Virus record (IMG/VR): IMGVR_UViG_3300037847_004172
Span: 1-49,634 of that record
Direction: 5' to 3' (one strand)
Length of the DNA: 49,634 nt
Source of the DNA: a virus
Shown here: in pieces, positions 1 to 9,968 of the stretch
How the letters are laid out: every line of letters begins with the position of its first letter
Position numbering within the stretch: the stretch's first letter is position 1
Made by a program: the position numbers and the translations under genes
The notes under the pieces: model-generated
Database searches by the model: none
What the model saw: the letters and a program-made list of their open reading frames with translations, nothing else
What the model was told of the DNA's origin: nothing

Positions 1-3000
1 AAAATTACCTATTCTATAATCGTTTGAGTTAAGTGCGGACCAAGCACCACCACTGTAAGGTTCTACAGCAGAGTCTATATTCCATATATCTACGTCATTA
101 CCTATTTGCAAACTTGCAAATCCACTGTTGTTTCCGTTAGCATCGAATTGGTCTGCGAATATCATTTCTACTTGGTAGTTGTCTTTGGTAGGTAAAACCA
201 AACCAAAGTCTTTCTTTGTAAGACCATTGTTAGCATCAGCGTTGCCATCGTTTCTCATATCAGACCAAAGCAACCAAATGTGTTTGTATCCGTTGCTTTC
301 ATCTATCTTTCTGTAACGATATTGGAAATCACCGGCAGTCCATGCTCTCCTTTGACCTTTTATGTTTTGAATAGTAAAAGTCCCAAAGTGTATCTTACCT
401 GTTGCTCCTGTTGTCTTTGTGGCTACATTGTTAGGAACAAGTGATGTCATAGTGTGTCTTAAGGTTTTGAATGTTTCATTACCAGTAATATTATCGCTTA
501 GATTTACCGTTCTATTTCTCCAAACTTTAGGATAAAAGTCATCGGGGTCTTCAAACCAAGATAGGTTATTTGTAACTAATCCGGCATTCTCTTTTGGGTT
601 GCTAAACTCATCTAATTTTACTGCTACATACTTGGTATACCCCCCTCCTTGTGTATAGATACCTGTAATTTGATGAACACCATTTAAGTCATAGTCAGCA
701 AAACCAGTATGTACTACTATATCCCATATAGCAAGAGTTGCACTTGCATCTACTGCTTGAAAACCATTATACCAAGATTTGCCCTCTATTGTCACGGCTG
801 CACCGGAGTTAAGTTGTATGTAAGTCAAGTTTGCAGCAGTAGGGTCTGAGCAACCATCGAATAGTAGAGTGTTTCTTTCATTAGTTAAAGGGTCTATTAG
901 GTCTATGATACCATCCTTACCCAAGACTTGTTTGTAATACCAAATAGCGGGGTCATCACAAGTAACACTTGTTGCACTGGTGGATAATGTACTTATACCT
1001 GTAAATGTAGCAGTATCTTGAGAATATGAGGACTCACTTGCAGGTGCTACGGGTCTACTCAACAAAGTATTTTTACCCGCAGTATGGTAACACTCTCTTG
1101 CAATTATACCAAACTTACTCTTGAACCAAAGGGACTTTCGTACATCATCCATCCACTTAGTATGTAGGTTTCTATAGAATACCTTTGCTTTATTAGTATC
1201 GGTCCAAAAGTCTGTAACACTGGCATTATAGACTAACTCTTTTTGTGTAAGTCTTGCTGGTATATTATTAGTAGAGTATAATATTTGCAAACCATTACCG
1301 CTACCAAAATTAGTAGCAGTAGATGCACTTAATGTTGCTGATGTAACCTCTATGTGAAACTTAGTAGTTGTAGGAGTTGCAAGTATTTTATATTGACCGC
1401 CACCAAATATATTTTGTTCTGTCGTATCAATTTCAAAAGAACTGGTATTTACTCTCATACCAAATATGATTTCATCACCCGGACTGTAACCATGTGTTGC
1501 AGAAGTTACAAACTCAACAATTTTCTTTTTACTGTTTAGTGGATTAGTTGCAACTACTTGATAGGTGGTGCAGTATTTTTCTGCTCTCGGTAGACTGTCA
1601 TCTACTAAAAGAATTGCAACTTTCATTGAAGGTGTTTCTTCGGGGGCTTGTGATGAATTAGTTATAGTTGTAACACTGTTTATTGTTTTGTTAGAAGTTA
1701 CTGATGTATGAGTGGATGCAAGTAAGTTACTTGTTGTGTGTTGTGTATCTCCCCTAAGTAGCACACAGGTAAGACTCACTCCCTTAAACATACCATGTAC
1801 TTCTTCTAATTTCCATCTTGGTGAATCATAACCTTCCCATTCTTTTTCGGTATCATTAGGTCCATTGGTATCTTCGCCTACATACATCTGTATTGGGTGT
1901 CCCGATAACAAAGACGTTCTTTGGTTATCTGCTGTATCAAAATCAGAGTTGGTAAATCCAATTGTAGAATTATTTAGTTTAAGTTTTGCACCACCAGTAT
2001 ACAAAATGTTTCTCATGTTATCAATTAATGTTGCTCTTTTTTCGATAGCGGTGTTCAAAGCAAAGTGTCCGTCTCTATCTAACGAGGCACTTTGACCTAA
2101 CTCCCAAATAGGTAATTGTCTATCCATCAAACCAAAGTTTTCTTCTGCTGTGATTCTTGTGTTTAGTGTTTGGTTTGAAGGGTTTTGTTGATGAGAAATA
2201 GAAGTAATTGTACCCCACCATATAGGTCTGTTATAGTTTTCTCTAAATACTAAAGCAGACCATTCTGTAAATCCGGTTGATTCAAGAAGACCTACTAATC
2301 CAAATCTATTATCATCGTCAGATACAACAATGTCAATAGTGCTTAGAGTATTTACCTGCGCTCTGTATGATAATGATTCCAGTGGGGTATAGTTAGTTGA
2401 ATGTACTTCTTCTTGTAGGGGGATATAAAGTGCTACTCGGTCTATACAAGTGATTGCATCTACAAATCCCGCAGTACATCCACCATCGTTAAATACGTCT
2501 AAAGACCAACCGTATATGTCTTCGGGTTGATAACTACCCGCCATAGAACCAGTCTGATTTAATGTTCCATCAATATACACTTTGAATGACTGTGCTGTAA
2601 AGTCCATTACAATATCTATATCATCCCAATAATTATCATTGTTTGCATAAGTGTAAGTATCTATTTCTAAATCACCACTTGACAAATCTGATATTGCAAT
2701 GTTGCAAGTTATTGCCGGTGTACCACTAAAAGTCTGTGTAGATTTGTTGAAACTACCGGACTTTGGGTATCCTATTTTAATAGTATACTTTTGTCCGCCC
2801 CAACCACCAAAAGTATGTGATGCCATTCGTATGTTAAATGTATCACCAAGTCCGGAAAACTGCATTTTACCATCATAGTTTAGAATCCTATGTCTGTTAC
2901 CTCCAAGAGTGCTTGGCTCTTTTTGATGTAGTTTTGATACTAAGAAGGGTTGCCCTGCCGGTGAACGAAGTGGATATAGATGCTTTCTTGCTGTTTCTCT

Positions 3001-3669
3001 GTTTGCTCCGGCAGAAGTAGTGGTTTTATCTACTCTTTCTCCACTTAGAATACTTGCAAGTGATATAGAATGAGTGCTAATGTGACCTTCTCTTTCAGTT
3101 TTCTGATGAGAACCTGCACCATGATAAACCGTTCCGGTATCATCTCTTGCTGTTCTTGATATGATTCGAGACCTACCCATAGTAGAATCAATTTCTTTTA
3201 GAGGCGCGTAGTATACATTTCTTGTATCATGCCCGTTAGTAAACGCTTCGTAAGAATCACCGGCTGCACCATTGAACCTTTGCCTTGCACCCCTTCGTGA
3301 ATCGGGATATTGCAACTGCGCTCTGCCCTCCCAGTTATTATAACCCCTTCTTATTGTGTCTAAAGTTAGCCATTCATGTATACCATTGTTGGAAATAGTT
3401 GCAACAGAAGAAGTTGCAAATAATACATCTGCTGTAAGAGAATCGTTAGCACTATCGTAAGTTGCAACTTGAGACCTATCGGGTAATGAATATCTATAGC
3501 GTGGATTTAGTGTTGCCTCTCCGTTCATTGGGTTGCCGTGATGTGTAGCAGTGTGGTCGAGTGTCCTAACTGTTGATGCGTTACTATCATCGGGGACAGA
3601 ACGACATGACATAAAATCATCATAGTAGCCCGCAAGCCACACGTTTACATCGTTAGTAGTGGTTCTCAT
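1..3669 (-). CDS. Very large tail/baseplate-type protein, C-terminus cut by window edge
   Basis: An uninterrupted reading frame of at least 1223 codons runs leftward off the window. Its ATG overlaps the tape-measure stop in an ATGA junction, so translation is probably coupled. Around residues 270-390 a stretch rich in beta-type residues (Phe-Gly-Gly-Trp-Gly, then Asp-Asp-Ile-Asp-Ile-Val-Met-Asp-Phe and Val-Tyr-Ile-Asp-Gly) looks like a concanavalin/LamG-type carbohydrate-binding fold. The rest is Thr/Ser/Asn-rich. In siphoviruses the gene after the tape measure usually encodes distal tail or baseplate hub proteins, so a tail-tip, possibly host-binding, role is likely. I recognise no specific family and the C-terminus is not visible. 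Confidence 0.85.
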   Translation of the reverse strand, partial: MRTTTNDVNVWLAGYYDDFMSCRSVPDDSNASTVRTLDHTATHHGNPMNGEATLNPRYRYSLPDRSQVATYDSANDSLTADVLFATSSVATISNNGIHEWLTLDTIRRGYNNWEGRAQLQYPDSRRGARQRFNGAAGDSYEAFTNGHDTRNVYYAPLKEIDSTMGRSRIISRTARDDTGTVYHGAGSHQKTEREGHISTHSISLASILSGERVDKTTTSAGANRETARKHLYPLRSPAGQPFLVSKLHQKEPSTLGGNRHRILNYDGKMQFSGLGDTFNIRMASHTFGGWGGQKYTIKIGYPKSGSFNKSTQTFSGTPAITCNIAISDLSSGDLEIDTYTYANNDNYWDDIDIVMDFTAQSFKVYIDGTLNQTGSMAGSYQPEDIYGWSLDVFNDGGCTAGFVDAITCIDRVALYIPLQEEVHSTNYTPLESLSYRAQVNTLSTIDIVVSDDDNRFGLVGLLESTGFTEWSALVFRENYNRPIWWGTITSISHQQNPSNQTLNTRITAEENFGLMDRQLPIWELGQSASLDRDGHFALNTAIEKRATLIDNMRNILYTGGAKLKLNNSTIGFTNSDFDTADNQRTSLLSGHPIQMYVGEDTNGPNDTEKEWEGYDSPRWKLEEVHGMFKGVSLTCVLLRGDTQHTTSNLLASTHTSVTSNKTINSVTTITNSSQAPEETPSMKVAILLVDDSLPRAEKYCTTYQVVATNPLNSKKKIVEFVTSATHGYSPGDEIIFGMRVNTSSFEIDTTEQNIFGGGQYKILATPTTTKFHIEVTSATLSASTATNFGSGNGLQILYSTNNIPARLTQKELVYNASVTDFWTDTNKAKVFYRNLHTKWMDDVRKSLWFKSKFGIIARECYHTAGKNTLLSRPVAPASESSYSQDTATFTGISTLSTSATSVTCDDPAIWYYKQVLGKDGIIDLIDPLTNERNTLLFDGCSDPTAANLTYIQLNSGAAVTIEGKSWYNGFQAVDASATLAIWDIVVHTGFADYDLNGVHQITGIYTQGGGYTKYVAVKLDEFSNPKENAGLVTNNLSWFEDPDDFYPKVWRNRTVNLSDNITGNETFKTLRHTMTSLVPNNVATKTTGATGKIHFGTFTIQNIKGQRRAWTAGDFQYRYRKIDESNGYKHIWLLWSDMRNDGNADANNGLTKKDFGLVLPTKDNYQVEMIFADQFDANGNNSGFASLQIGNDVDIWNIDSAVEPYSGGAWSALNSNDYRIGNF

Positions 3670-6600
3670 ATTGGAACACCTTGCCCTCTCATCTCCGTCA
3701 TTACACCTTCTGTAACTTGGGAAATCATTTCGGGCAGGGTCATACCATTGAAGTGATTATGCTGAATAATCTCAACTCTATGCAAGACACTTTCTACTCC
3801 ACCCTGCGTTATTTGTTTGTATATTGCCCCTTGAAAGTTTGCTTGATTACCAAAGAACAACTCCTCTCTTGCATTAGCAAACTCGTTTATATCATCCAAA
3901 GCATCGGTTATTACACCCATTGTATCGCTTACTGCGCTTTCTGTAGTATCTAAAATACTACCATAAAGTAATTCGTATGCTTCTTCAATATCTGCACTCT
4001 TATCAGTTATAATTGCTGCTTGTTCGCTCATGTATTTTTCTCTTGCAGCAAGCATTTCTTCTTCTGTTGCAAAGTATTGAGTTTTCATTCCTTCTATCAT
4101 TAAGTAAAAGTCACTATAGTAAGTACCAATTTGTGTCGTTGGGTCTCCTGTGGGGCTTTCTCCGGGCAATAATGTATTTAATATAACATTTTCACCGGAC
4201 ATAACACTTCTTTGCAACTCTGCCATTTCTTTATCTACGAAACTTGCTGCTGCACCCGCAGCACCAGTATGAGCAGCAAGTATAGTATCTACTTCTCTCA
4301 ATGCTTGAGTTGCAATGCCACTTGCTTCTTTCGCAGATAGATAAATTGGGTCAGTGGATGACTCATCGAACTCATCCATAACACTTTGATAACCGTCAAG
4401 ACTCTGTTGCAATGTTTGCTGTGTTTCTAATGTTAAGGCTCTTGATTGTCTAAGGTCATTGTATGAGGCATCAACTATTCCACCAAGAATACTCTCATCT
4501 GTTTTCATACTCAATTCTTTTGTTACACCGAGCAAATCAGAAAAGTGGTTAGTCATATCTGCTGTGCTTGAGGAAAGGTCTTCAAATGAACTGTTTAAGT
4601 CTAATACATTTGCAATCATTTTACCACCAATATAGGCGGTTGCTGCAACTATTACACCATAGAATACATTTGTTGCCATCTTTGCCATGATTGCTCCTTT
4701 AGTATAATTTTTCTGAGCAAGATTTGAAGCATACAAAGCACCTTGATAAATACCCTGTGCTAAAATTACACCATACAACGCAGCCTCCATTTGCTCACTA
4801 TTCTTAGTAGTCATAGCATATAGACCAAGTAAACCACTACCGGCTGTTACGGCTTTCCTCATTGTTTTTAGATTTGCTTCTCTTGAACCATGCAGAGAAT
4901 CAAGGGCCATCTTAAGACTACTTGTTTCTACTTTCTCTCTCTTTATATTCTCAATTCTCTTTTCATCTGCTATGAGTGTTGCTTGGCCCATAGCAATTTC
5001 TTGACCTATATTTCTTAGATGTTCTTCTTCTGCTGCTATTAATTCTCTTAACGCTTGTGTTTTTTTATCAGTTAAGTTTTCTGTTTGTAACCTAAGTCTG
5101 TTTTCACTTAAACTTAGTTGTATTTTTACAGCATCAACTTGCAAACTATCCATTCTTGTTTGTAGATGTTCTTTCTCGGTATCTGTCAAGGCTCTGAAAA
5201 CTACTACTTCTTTAGCCATATTGTTGAAAGTATTTTGTATAGCACCCGACAAAGCACTTTGTTGCTTAACTTGATTTGCTCTCTGCCCTACACTCATATT
5301 GTAGTAGGCATTCATACCTTCTTGATAGGACATTCTTTGTTGAAATATAATTGAGTCTGTTTGCAACTCTTGTTCCTTCAATCTTTTTTGTTGCAAGTGT
5401 TGTGATATAAGTTGTTTATTTCCTTCTATCTGTCTTTGTATTTGCAAACTCTTTGTTACATCTTTACCAACAGTCATGTTTAGTTGCAACTGTTCATTTG
5501 CTAAATCTCGGTTTGCTTGTCTTAGTTTTGTAATTGATGCCTGTTCACCTGCTATTTGTGCTTTTCTTACAGTAACACTTTGCTTTCTTCTTGCCATCAT
5601 ATCAAAGTGCGTTTGTCTATACGCATCATCTATTTTGTAAGCAGTTGCTATTTCCATCTGTGCTGTTTGTTCAGCCATGTAGATTCTACGGCCATAGGCT
5701 TCGGTGTGGAATGCTTGCATCTGTGCTGTTTGTCTGTTTATCGCACCAAATGCTTTCATAGAGATTGCTATGTTACCAAGACCCATTACAAAGTTTAGTG
5801 GTAAAGTAAGTTGTTCAACAACTGCACCAAGAAGCATAATGTTTTCGATGGTGGATTTGACACTGAAACTCAAACCACCTAACGATGCTGAATATCTATC
5901 TGTTTCATCTGTCGCTGCACCTAACGCTTTGAGGAATCTATATTGTGGTTCTAATGAATCAACATAGGCTTGGGCTAAGTTTTCACCGACTAAAGCCCTT
6001 TGATTCTCAATCATAGCATTGGCTTTGTCTATCTTGAACTTCATAGATTCCTGTCTGTTTTCAAACTCCTCTACTGCGGGATACGCACCGGAGTAAGCCA
6101 TACCTGTAAGTGTGATGAACCTTTCGTGATTCTCGATAACCTTTTGCAACTTTACATAGTGCCTATTACCGGCTATTGCTTGCGTTAATCTAATCTTTTC
6201 AATATCATTTAGTTGAACATAGTAAGGTATTAACTCCTCAAGAACACTGCTTAGTGACATGGTGGATACAGTAGTAGCATCAAGGTGTGGGACTACCTCT
6301 GCAATTGCTGTCGAAGCGTCTCCACCATCTACTGCTAATCGTGAGAATATCATTCTCAGACCTGTTCCGGCTCTGCTTGTTTCTTCACCGGCCTCAAGTA
6401 GTAACGCAGCAAATGCGGCCATAGTAGCCATTGATTCACCGGCCAAGTTACCCTGTGCTGAGAACTGGTTAAGAACGAAAGTCATGTCTTCCATAGTTGC
6501 AACAGACGAGTTTTCAATTGTGTTAAGTTGGTCTAACACTCTCATTGTATTTCCACGAACAAGGTTTGCCTGTGTTTCTGCTTCGAGATTATCATATTGT

Positions 6601-7112
6601 GCTTGAGTCAAACCACCTAAAGCAAACCCAGTTTGTTGCATTAGGCTTGTCATTCGCTTCATAGCAAGTTGAGTATCCATATTACCTATTTCAGCAAATA
6701 GTAAACCCATTTCTGTTCCAGCAATAACTGCTTCGGGACTACCCAAAACAGTTTTCATCTGAGCCATTTGTGCTGCTGCTTTCAATGCTTCTGCACCACT
6801 AAAAGCGAAGGTCTCACCGAGTCTCATAGAAGCATCGGCAAACTTCTCAATGTCTTCATCTACACCTTGATAGAACTTTTTAACTTGAATTAGTTGTTCT
6901 TCGTATGCCTCGAATGATTCTATGTTTTCTTCTACAAGGTCTCTAATACCATCAAAAGCAAACTCAAAGGCTTCGATGATACCACCGGCTGCATCAAGCC
7001 AAATAGCCTGTGTTACTACAGCACTGGCTTCTGCATCTTTGAGTAACCTCTCGGCTTGAAATTGTCCTACAATCTCGAAGAATACACGTGCCGAGCCGGT
7101 CCTTGATGCCAT
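3666..7112 (-). CDS. Tail tape measure protein
   Basis: This 1148-residue protein sets tail length and is threaded through the tail tube. Residues about 85-330 match the TP901-type tape-measure core: an Ala-rich helical stretch with Phe-Ser-Gly-Ala-Glu-Ala-Leu, then Gly-Thr-Gly-Leu-Arg-Met-Ile-Phe. Residues about 500-720 are Gln/Glu/Lys-rich and predicted coiled coil. Residues about 760-840 are hydrophobic (Ala/Ile/Val/Gly) and could insert in the host membrane. It lies directly downstream of the chaperone frameshift pair and upstream of the large tail protein, the canonical order. ATG start at 7112 follows the chaperone stop by two bases. Confidence 0.93.
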   Translation of the reverse strand: MASRTGSARVFFEIVGQFQAERLLKDAEASAVVTQAIWLDAAGGIIEAFEFAFDGIRDLVEENIESFEAYEEQLIQVKKFYQGVDEDIEKFADASMRLGETFAFSGAEALKAAAQMAQMKTVLGSPEAVIAGTEMGLLFAEIGNMDTQLAMKRMTSLMQQTGFALGGLTQAQYDNLEAETQANLVRGNTMRVLDQLNTIENSSVATMEDMTFVLNQFSAQGNLAGESMATMAAFAALLLEAGEETSRAGTGLRMIFSRLAVDGGDASTAIAEVVPHLDATTVSTMSLSSVLEELIPYYVQLNDIEKIRLTQAIAGNRHYVKLQKVIENHERFITLTGMAYSGAYPAVEEFENRQESMKFKIDKANAMIENQRALVGENLAQAYVDSLEPQYRFLKALGAATDETDRYSASLGGLSFSVKSTIENIMLLGAVVEQLTLPLNFVMGLGNIAISMKAFGAINRQTAQMQAFHTEAYGRRIYMAEQTAQMEIATAYKIDDAYRQTHFDMMARRKQSVTVRKAQIAGEQASITKLRQANRDLANEQLQLNMTVGKDVTKSLQIQRQIEGNKQLISQHLQQKRLKEQELQTDSIIFQQRMSYQEGMNAYYNMSVGQRANQVKQQSALSGAIQNTFNNMAKEVVVFRALTDTEKEHLQTRMDSLQVDAVKIQLSLSENRLRLQTENLTDKKTQALRELIAAEEEHLRNIGQEIAMGQATLIADEKRIENIKREKVETSSLKMALDSLHGSREANLKTMRKAVTAGSGLLGLYAMTTKNSEQMEAALYGVILAQGIYQGALYASNLAQKNYTKGAIMAKMATNVFYGVIVAATAYIGGKMIANVLDLNSSFEDLSSSTADMTNHFSDLLGVTKELSMKTDESILGGIVDASYNDLRQSRALTLETQQTLQQSLDGYQSVMDEFDESSTDPIYLSAKEASGIATQALREVDTILAAHTGAAGAAASFVDKEMAELQRSVMSGENVILNTLLPGESPTGDPTTQIGTYYSDFYLMIEGMKTQYFATEEEMLAAREKYMSEQAAIITDKSADIEEAYELLYGSILDTTESAVSDTMGVITDALDDINEFANAREELFFGNQANFQGAIYKQITQGGVESVLHRVEIIQHNHFNGMTLPEMISQVTEGVMTEMRGQGVPI

Positions 7113-7114
7113 AG

Positions 7115-7746
7115 TTACTCACCTTCTTTATTATCAAAGGTGTCTTTTAACAATTCCCCTAAGCCTTTTCCATCCATACGCCCTCGTCTTTCGACTGCTT
7201 TACGGGCTTTGCGTGACTGTGAAGCAGGGGAATTGCGTGAATCTTCTGTTTGTTCGGTGATTCTATCTGCTATTTCACCTGCTACTGCTAAGTCTATTTC
7301 TAACAAATATCTGCCCCCTGCACCACCGTATCGCATTCGTAAATCGCTCGGAAGAACGCCTTTGAATGTTGAACACAATGCCGGTGCTACTAAGAGGAAC
7401 TCGATAAAGGGACACTGCCCTCCTCATCGTCTCCTCTAACGAATGATAGTATCTTCATCAATTCAGCACTTGTAAATGTATTAACGTCTACGTCTTCTGA
7501 GAGAATACAATTCGGAATCCAATCCCGCATTTGACTTTGTGGACCTGCATCTGCTTCTTCAATAAGATTAGCAAACTCCTCTTGTTGTTCGTCAGACCAT
7601 TCCATCGGGTTAGACCCAAAGTGCCTAACCTTTCTAAAGACTTTGGCTTGTCTTGCCTCAATCTGTAATTTTTCCATTCCCGATGCTTGGCGCACAAGGA
7701 TTTTACTACCGTCATCTAATACTATTTCTTTTTGCAATACTGGCAT
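7115..7746 (-). CDS. Tail assembly chaperone, -1 frameshift fusion (gpGT-like)
   Basis: If ribosomes slip back one base at CCCTTTA (7405-7411), the first 114 residues of the short chaperone continue into 96 more, starting Ile-Glu-Phe-Leu-Leu-Val-Ala-Pro-Ala and ending Asp-Asn-Lys-Glu-Gly-Glu, 210 in all. The second segment has no good start of its own. Only a TTG at 7378 with no clear ribosome site is available, and the frame is open well upstream, to a TGA at 7424-7426 just before the heptamer. In lambda and many siphoviruses the long form recruits tail tube subunits to the tape measure. The fusion is inference from frame structure and gene order. Confidence 0.8.
7390..7746 (-). CDS. Tail assembly chaperone, zero-frame product (gpG-like)
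   Basis: A 118-residue acidic protein between the tail tube gene and the tape measure gene, the usual place of the short tail assembly chaperone. This class coats the tape measure during assembly and is absent from the finished virion. The zero frame ends with Pro-Leu-Ser-Ser-Ser-Ser shortly after a slippery heptamer at 7405-7411. The frame one base back is open across the heptamer and continues into the next coding segment, so this is probably the short form of a two-product gene. The family is assigned by position and architecture rather than by a sequence motif. Confidence 0.85.
   Translation of the reverse strand: MPVLQKEIVLDDGSKILVRQASGMEKLQIEARQAKVFRKVRHFGSNPMEWSDEQQEEFANLIEEADAGPQSQMRDWIPNCILSEDVDVNTFTSAELMKILSFVRGDDEEGSVPLSSSS
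7405..7411 (-). promoter_or_regulatory. -1 ribosomal frameshift site (CCCTTTA)
   Basis: The heptamer reads C CCT TTA in the zero frame (codons 113-114 of the chaperone), the X XXY YYZ pattern on which both tRNAs can re-pair one base back as CCC TTT. The zero-frame stop lies 13 bases further on, and the -1 frame is open from 7423 to 7115. I did not identify a definite downstream pseudoknot. Confidence 0.75.
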
Positions 7747-7786
7747 ACTTTTCTCAACTCTATTCTATACTATACTAATCTAACTA

Positions 7787-8845
7787 TCACGATGATAGGC
7801 TATCTATATCTACTGCACCACTGCCTTTTAGTTTGGTGTCTTCTGATGAGAAGGTAATCTTTACCATCTCTGTTTCGGTCTCATCGTAAAGACCTATGAA
7901 ATTAACAGTCATTGTCTGCGAATCCCTACCACTAACACTTGTTTGTGGTGCTTCGTAGTGGACTTTGTGGAAATCAAATCTAATCTTGTTGTTTGCATCA
8001 ATGTAGAAAAGAGCAGAGATAGCAGGGTTTGTTTGTGTACCATTGTGGAAAGAACCAGTCCTAATTAGGTCCAAGTAATCCGGCTCATCAACTGCTACAT
8101 CACCTGCGAGAACGGCTTTACTGAATGTAATTGAACCGCTAACTTCTCGTAGTTGCTGTGGTGGTGCGCGTACACAAGTATCTGAACCAAGAGTGTATGA
8201 GTTATCCATGTCTCTGTTAGTGCTGATTTCAAAGTCAATTGACTGAACCAACTTAGAGAATGCTGTGTCTGTTGCTTTGTCCTCGAAGTTGACGAAAGCA
8301 CCTACGAAGTGAGCAGCATCTCCTGTGTATGTGTATGAAGGAGTTGCAAGAGCAGCCATAGCAATGTTGCTACTATCTGATGGTTTGAATTGAGCCTTTG
8401 CTCCTGTAGTGTTTACAGTCATCATAGCGTATTCTCCAACGGATGAAGATATGCTGATTGATTCTATAACTTGACCTGCAAATGTGTATTCGTTGTCATC
8501 TCTACCAACTCTAAATGTGTAAGAAGGAAGGGCTGCTGCTGCGGACTCTGTAATGTTATCGTTTTCTCCGGCTGTGCTACCCGGAGTGTGAACACCAAAT
8601 ATACCGTGTAGACAAATCATAGTAAAGAAATCCGGTTGTAGTGGCATTGAAAAAGAACCGGAAGCCATGTGTTTTGAATCAACGGCTTTTTGTGCGCCAT
8701 ATCTATTCATATCCGGTCTTTGTAGTACATCAAAAGTCTCATTAAAAGACTCCTCATCAATTTCTCCGTAAGCGTCTGCGGTCTGCGCGTCTCCGTAAGC
8801 GTGGTCTACGGCAACCGAGACATATCTGTTTGCAAATGTAGTCAT
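7787..8845 (-). CDS. Major tail (tube) protein
   Basis: A 352-residue protein located immediately before the chaperone pair and tape measure and after the tail terminator, the standard position of the tube subunit. The sequence alternates short beta-type segments with Ser/Thr turns and a repeated Phe-x-Gly-x-Val-Ile-Glu-Ser-Ile-Ser-Ile pattern around residues 125-140, consistent with the tail-tube beta-sandwich fold. No sheath gene lies next to it, which argues for a non-contractile tail. Start ATG at 8845. The assignment rests mostly on position and size. Confidence 0.78.
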   Translation of the reverse strand: MTTFANRYVSVAVDHAYGDAQTADAYGEIDEESFNETFDVLQRPDMNRYGAQKAVDSKHMASGSFSMPLQPDFFTMICLHGIFGVHTPGSTAGENDNITESAAAALPSYTFRVGRDDNEYTFAGQVIESISISSSVGEYAMMTVNTTGAKAQFKPSDSSNIAMAALATPSYTYTGDAAHFVGAFVNFEDKATDTAFSKLVQSIDFEISTNRDMDNSYTLGSDTCVRAPPQQLREVSGSITFSKAVLAGDVAVDEPDYLDLIRTGSFHNGTQTNPAISALFYIDANNKIRFDFHKVHYEAPQTSVSGRDSQTMTVNFIGLYDETETEMVKITFSSEDTKLKGSGAVDIDSLSS

Positions 8846-8894
8846 AGTGTATCCCCTACGGCTATATTACATAAATACCGATATTTAACGGTTC

Positions 8895-9968
8895 TTATGC
8901 CTCTCTACGAGTCATGTTTACTTTCTTCATGTAAGTTAGGTTCAATTGATGCACACATATAACTTCGTCATCATCCATCTTTGTATCAAACACCAAATTA
9001 TACCCGATTAGGCTATCTATTCCCGCATCTAAGCCAGTGTTTGTATACAATTCATCAAACACCTCACCGGCTATAGATAAACCAAGACGATAGGAGTTTT
9101 TGTAATCTGTTCCTCTTGTGGTTATATAAACATCAACTGAGTAGTCTTGGTCTGTTCTTGAACCGGATAATGTATTAAACTCCGGTGAAGAAGTGTTTGT
9201 TATTACAACGTGTATAGTAGGTGGTATAAGCCTACTTATCATGTTAGATGATAAATCATAACCATAAACTATAGAAGAATCACCAACATGGTTCTTTAGG
9301 TGGAATCTTTTGGAGTTTTTCAATACTTCTATTATTTTAAGTGCGGTTCGTATAAATGCAAAATTAACGAAGTCGCTTGCATCTAACTCATCGGGGGAAT
9401 ATGAGCCTTGACTGGTATGATATACCATACACCAGTCGAGTGTCCCTGTTGTGTTGCCCCAGTAAATACCTTCGCTTGATGAAGACGCGCCTGTTACAGA
9501 AAGATAATGTGTATTAGCATCATCGTCTTCTATTATCTCATCAATGTATAGTTTTGCATTACCGCTTGAATCCATTGTAAGTCTAAGTAAAACCGGAACT
9601 GAACCGTCTTCTGTCACTGCTAAATCTAACCCACTTTTAGTAGCAGTAGTTGCACCAACCAAACTTATTGAATCTAAAGAAGCAGTTATTTGTACTTCTG
9701 CTCTATGTGTACCATTATCAATAACCATAATTTCACTTGATGTATTAGGTTTTGCAACTATTTTGCAACTTGCAAGTAATGTGTTGCTACTTCCATTTGC
9801 AACTTTCCAAATCTGATTGGTTGTTCTCCAATTGTCTCCATTGACAGAACCACCACCGCCTGTACCAGTGTTTAGAGTCCATGCTTCATTGTTAGAACCT
9901 TTAGGTGCAGTAGGGTCTGCTAAGTTTGTTCTCGAAGTCCAAAAGTGGTTTCTGTTTGATACTGCCAT
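8895..9968 (-). CDS. Tail terminator-like protein with N-terminal lectin-like domain
   Basis: This 357-residue protein appears bipartite. Residues about 1-185 resemble a LamG/concanavalin-type sandwich (Trp-Lys-Val-Ala-Asn-Gly, Leu-Tyr-Ile-Asp-Glu, Leu-Asp-Trp-Cys-Met-Val-Tyr). Residues about 195-357 look like a tail completion/terminator domain: a helix Phe-Ile-Arg-Thr-Ala-Leu-Lys-Ile-Ile-Glu-Val-Leu, then Pro-Thr-Ile-His-Val-Val-Ile and a final strand Gln-Leu-Asn-Leu-Thr-Tyr. Position between connectors and tail tube fits a terminator. A surface lectin fused to this normally small (about 130-residue) protein is unusual. Its stop shares one base with the upstream reading frame. Confidence 0.65.
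   Translation of the reverse strand: MAVSNRNHFWTSRTNLADPTAPKGSNNEAWTLNTGTGGGGSVNGDNWRTTNQIWKVANGSSNTLLASCKIVAKPNTSSEIMVIDNGTHRAEVQITASLDSISLVGATTATKSGLDLAVTEDGSVPVLLRLTMDSSGNAKLYIDEIIEDDDANTHYLSVTGASSSSEGIYWGNTTGTLDWCMVYHTSQGSYSPDELDASDFVNFAFIRTALKIIEVLKNSKRFHLKNHVGDSSIVYGYDLSSNMISRLIPPTIHVVITNTSSPEFNTLSGSRTDQDYSVDVYITTRGTDYKNSYRLGLSIAGEVFDELYTNTGLDAGIDSLIGYNLVFDTKMDDDEVICVHQLNLTYMKKVNMTRREA

Noticed and set aside
3681-6606. Rightward ORFs opposite the tape measure gene
   Set aside because: Short, Cys/Tyr/Leu-rich shadow frames without ribosome sites. The leftward frame is continuous and recognisable.
7115-7378. Independent 87-codon gene from TTG 7378
   Set aside because: The frame is open upstream to a slippery heptamer and no ribosome site precedes the TTG; frameshift extension fits better.
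7140-7439. Rightward 99-codon ORF opposite the chaperone pair
   Set aside because: Shadow of the chaperone genes, with no ribosome site or domain.
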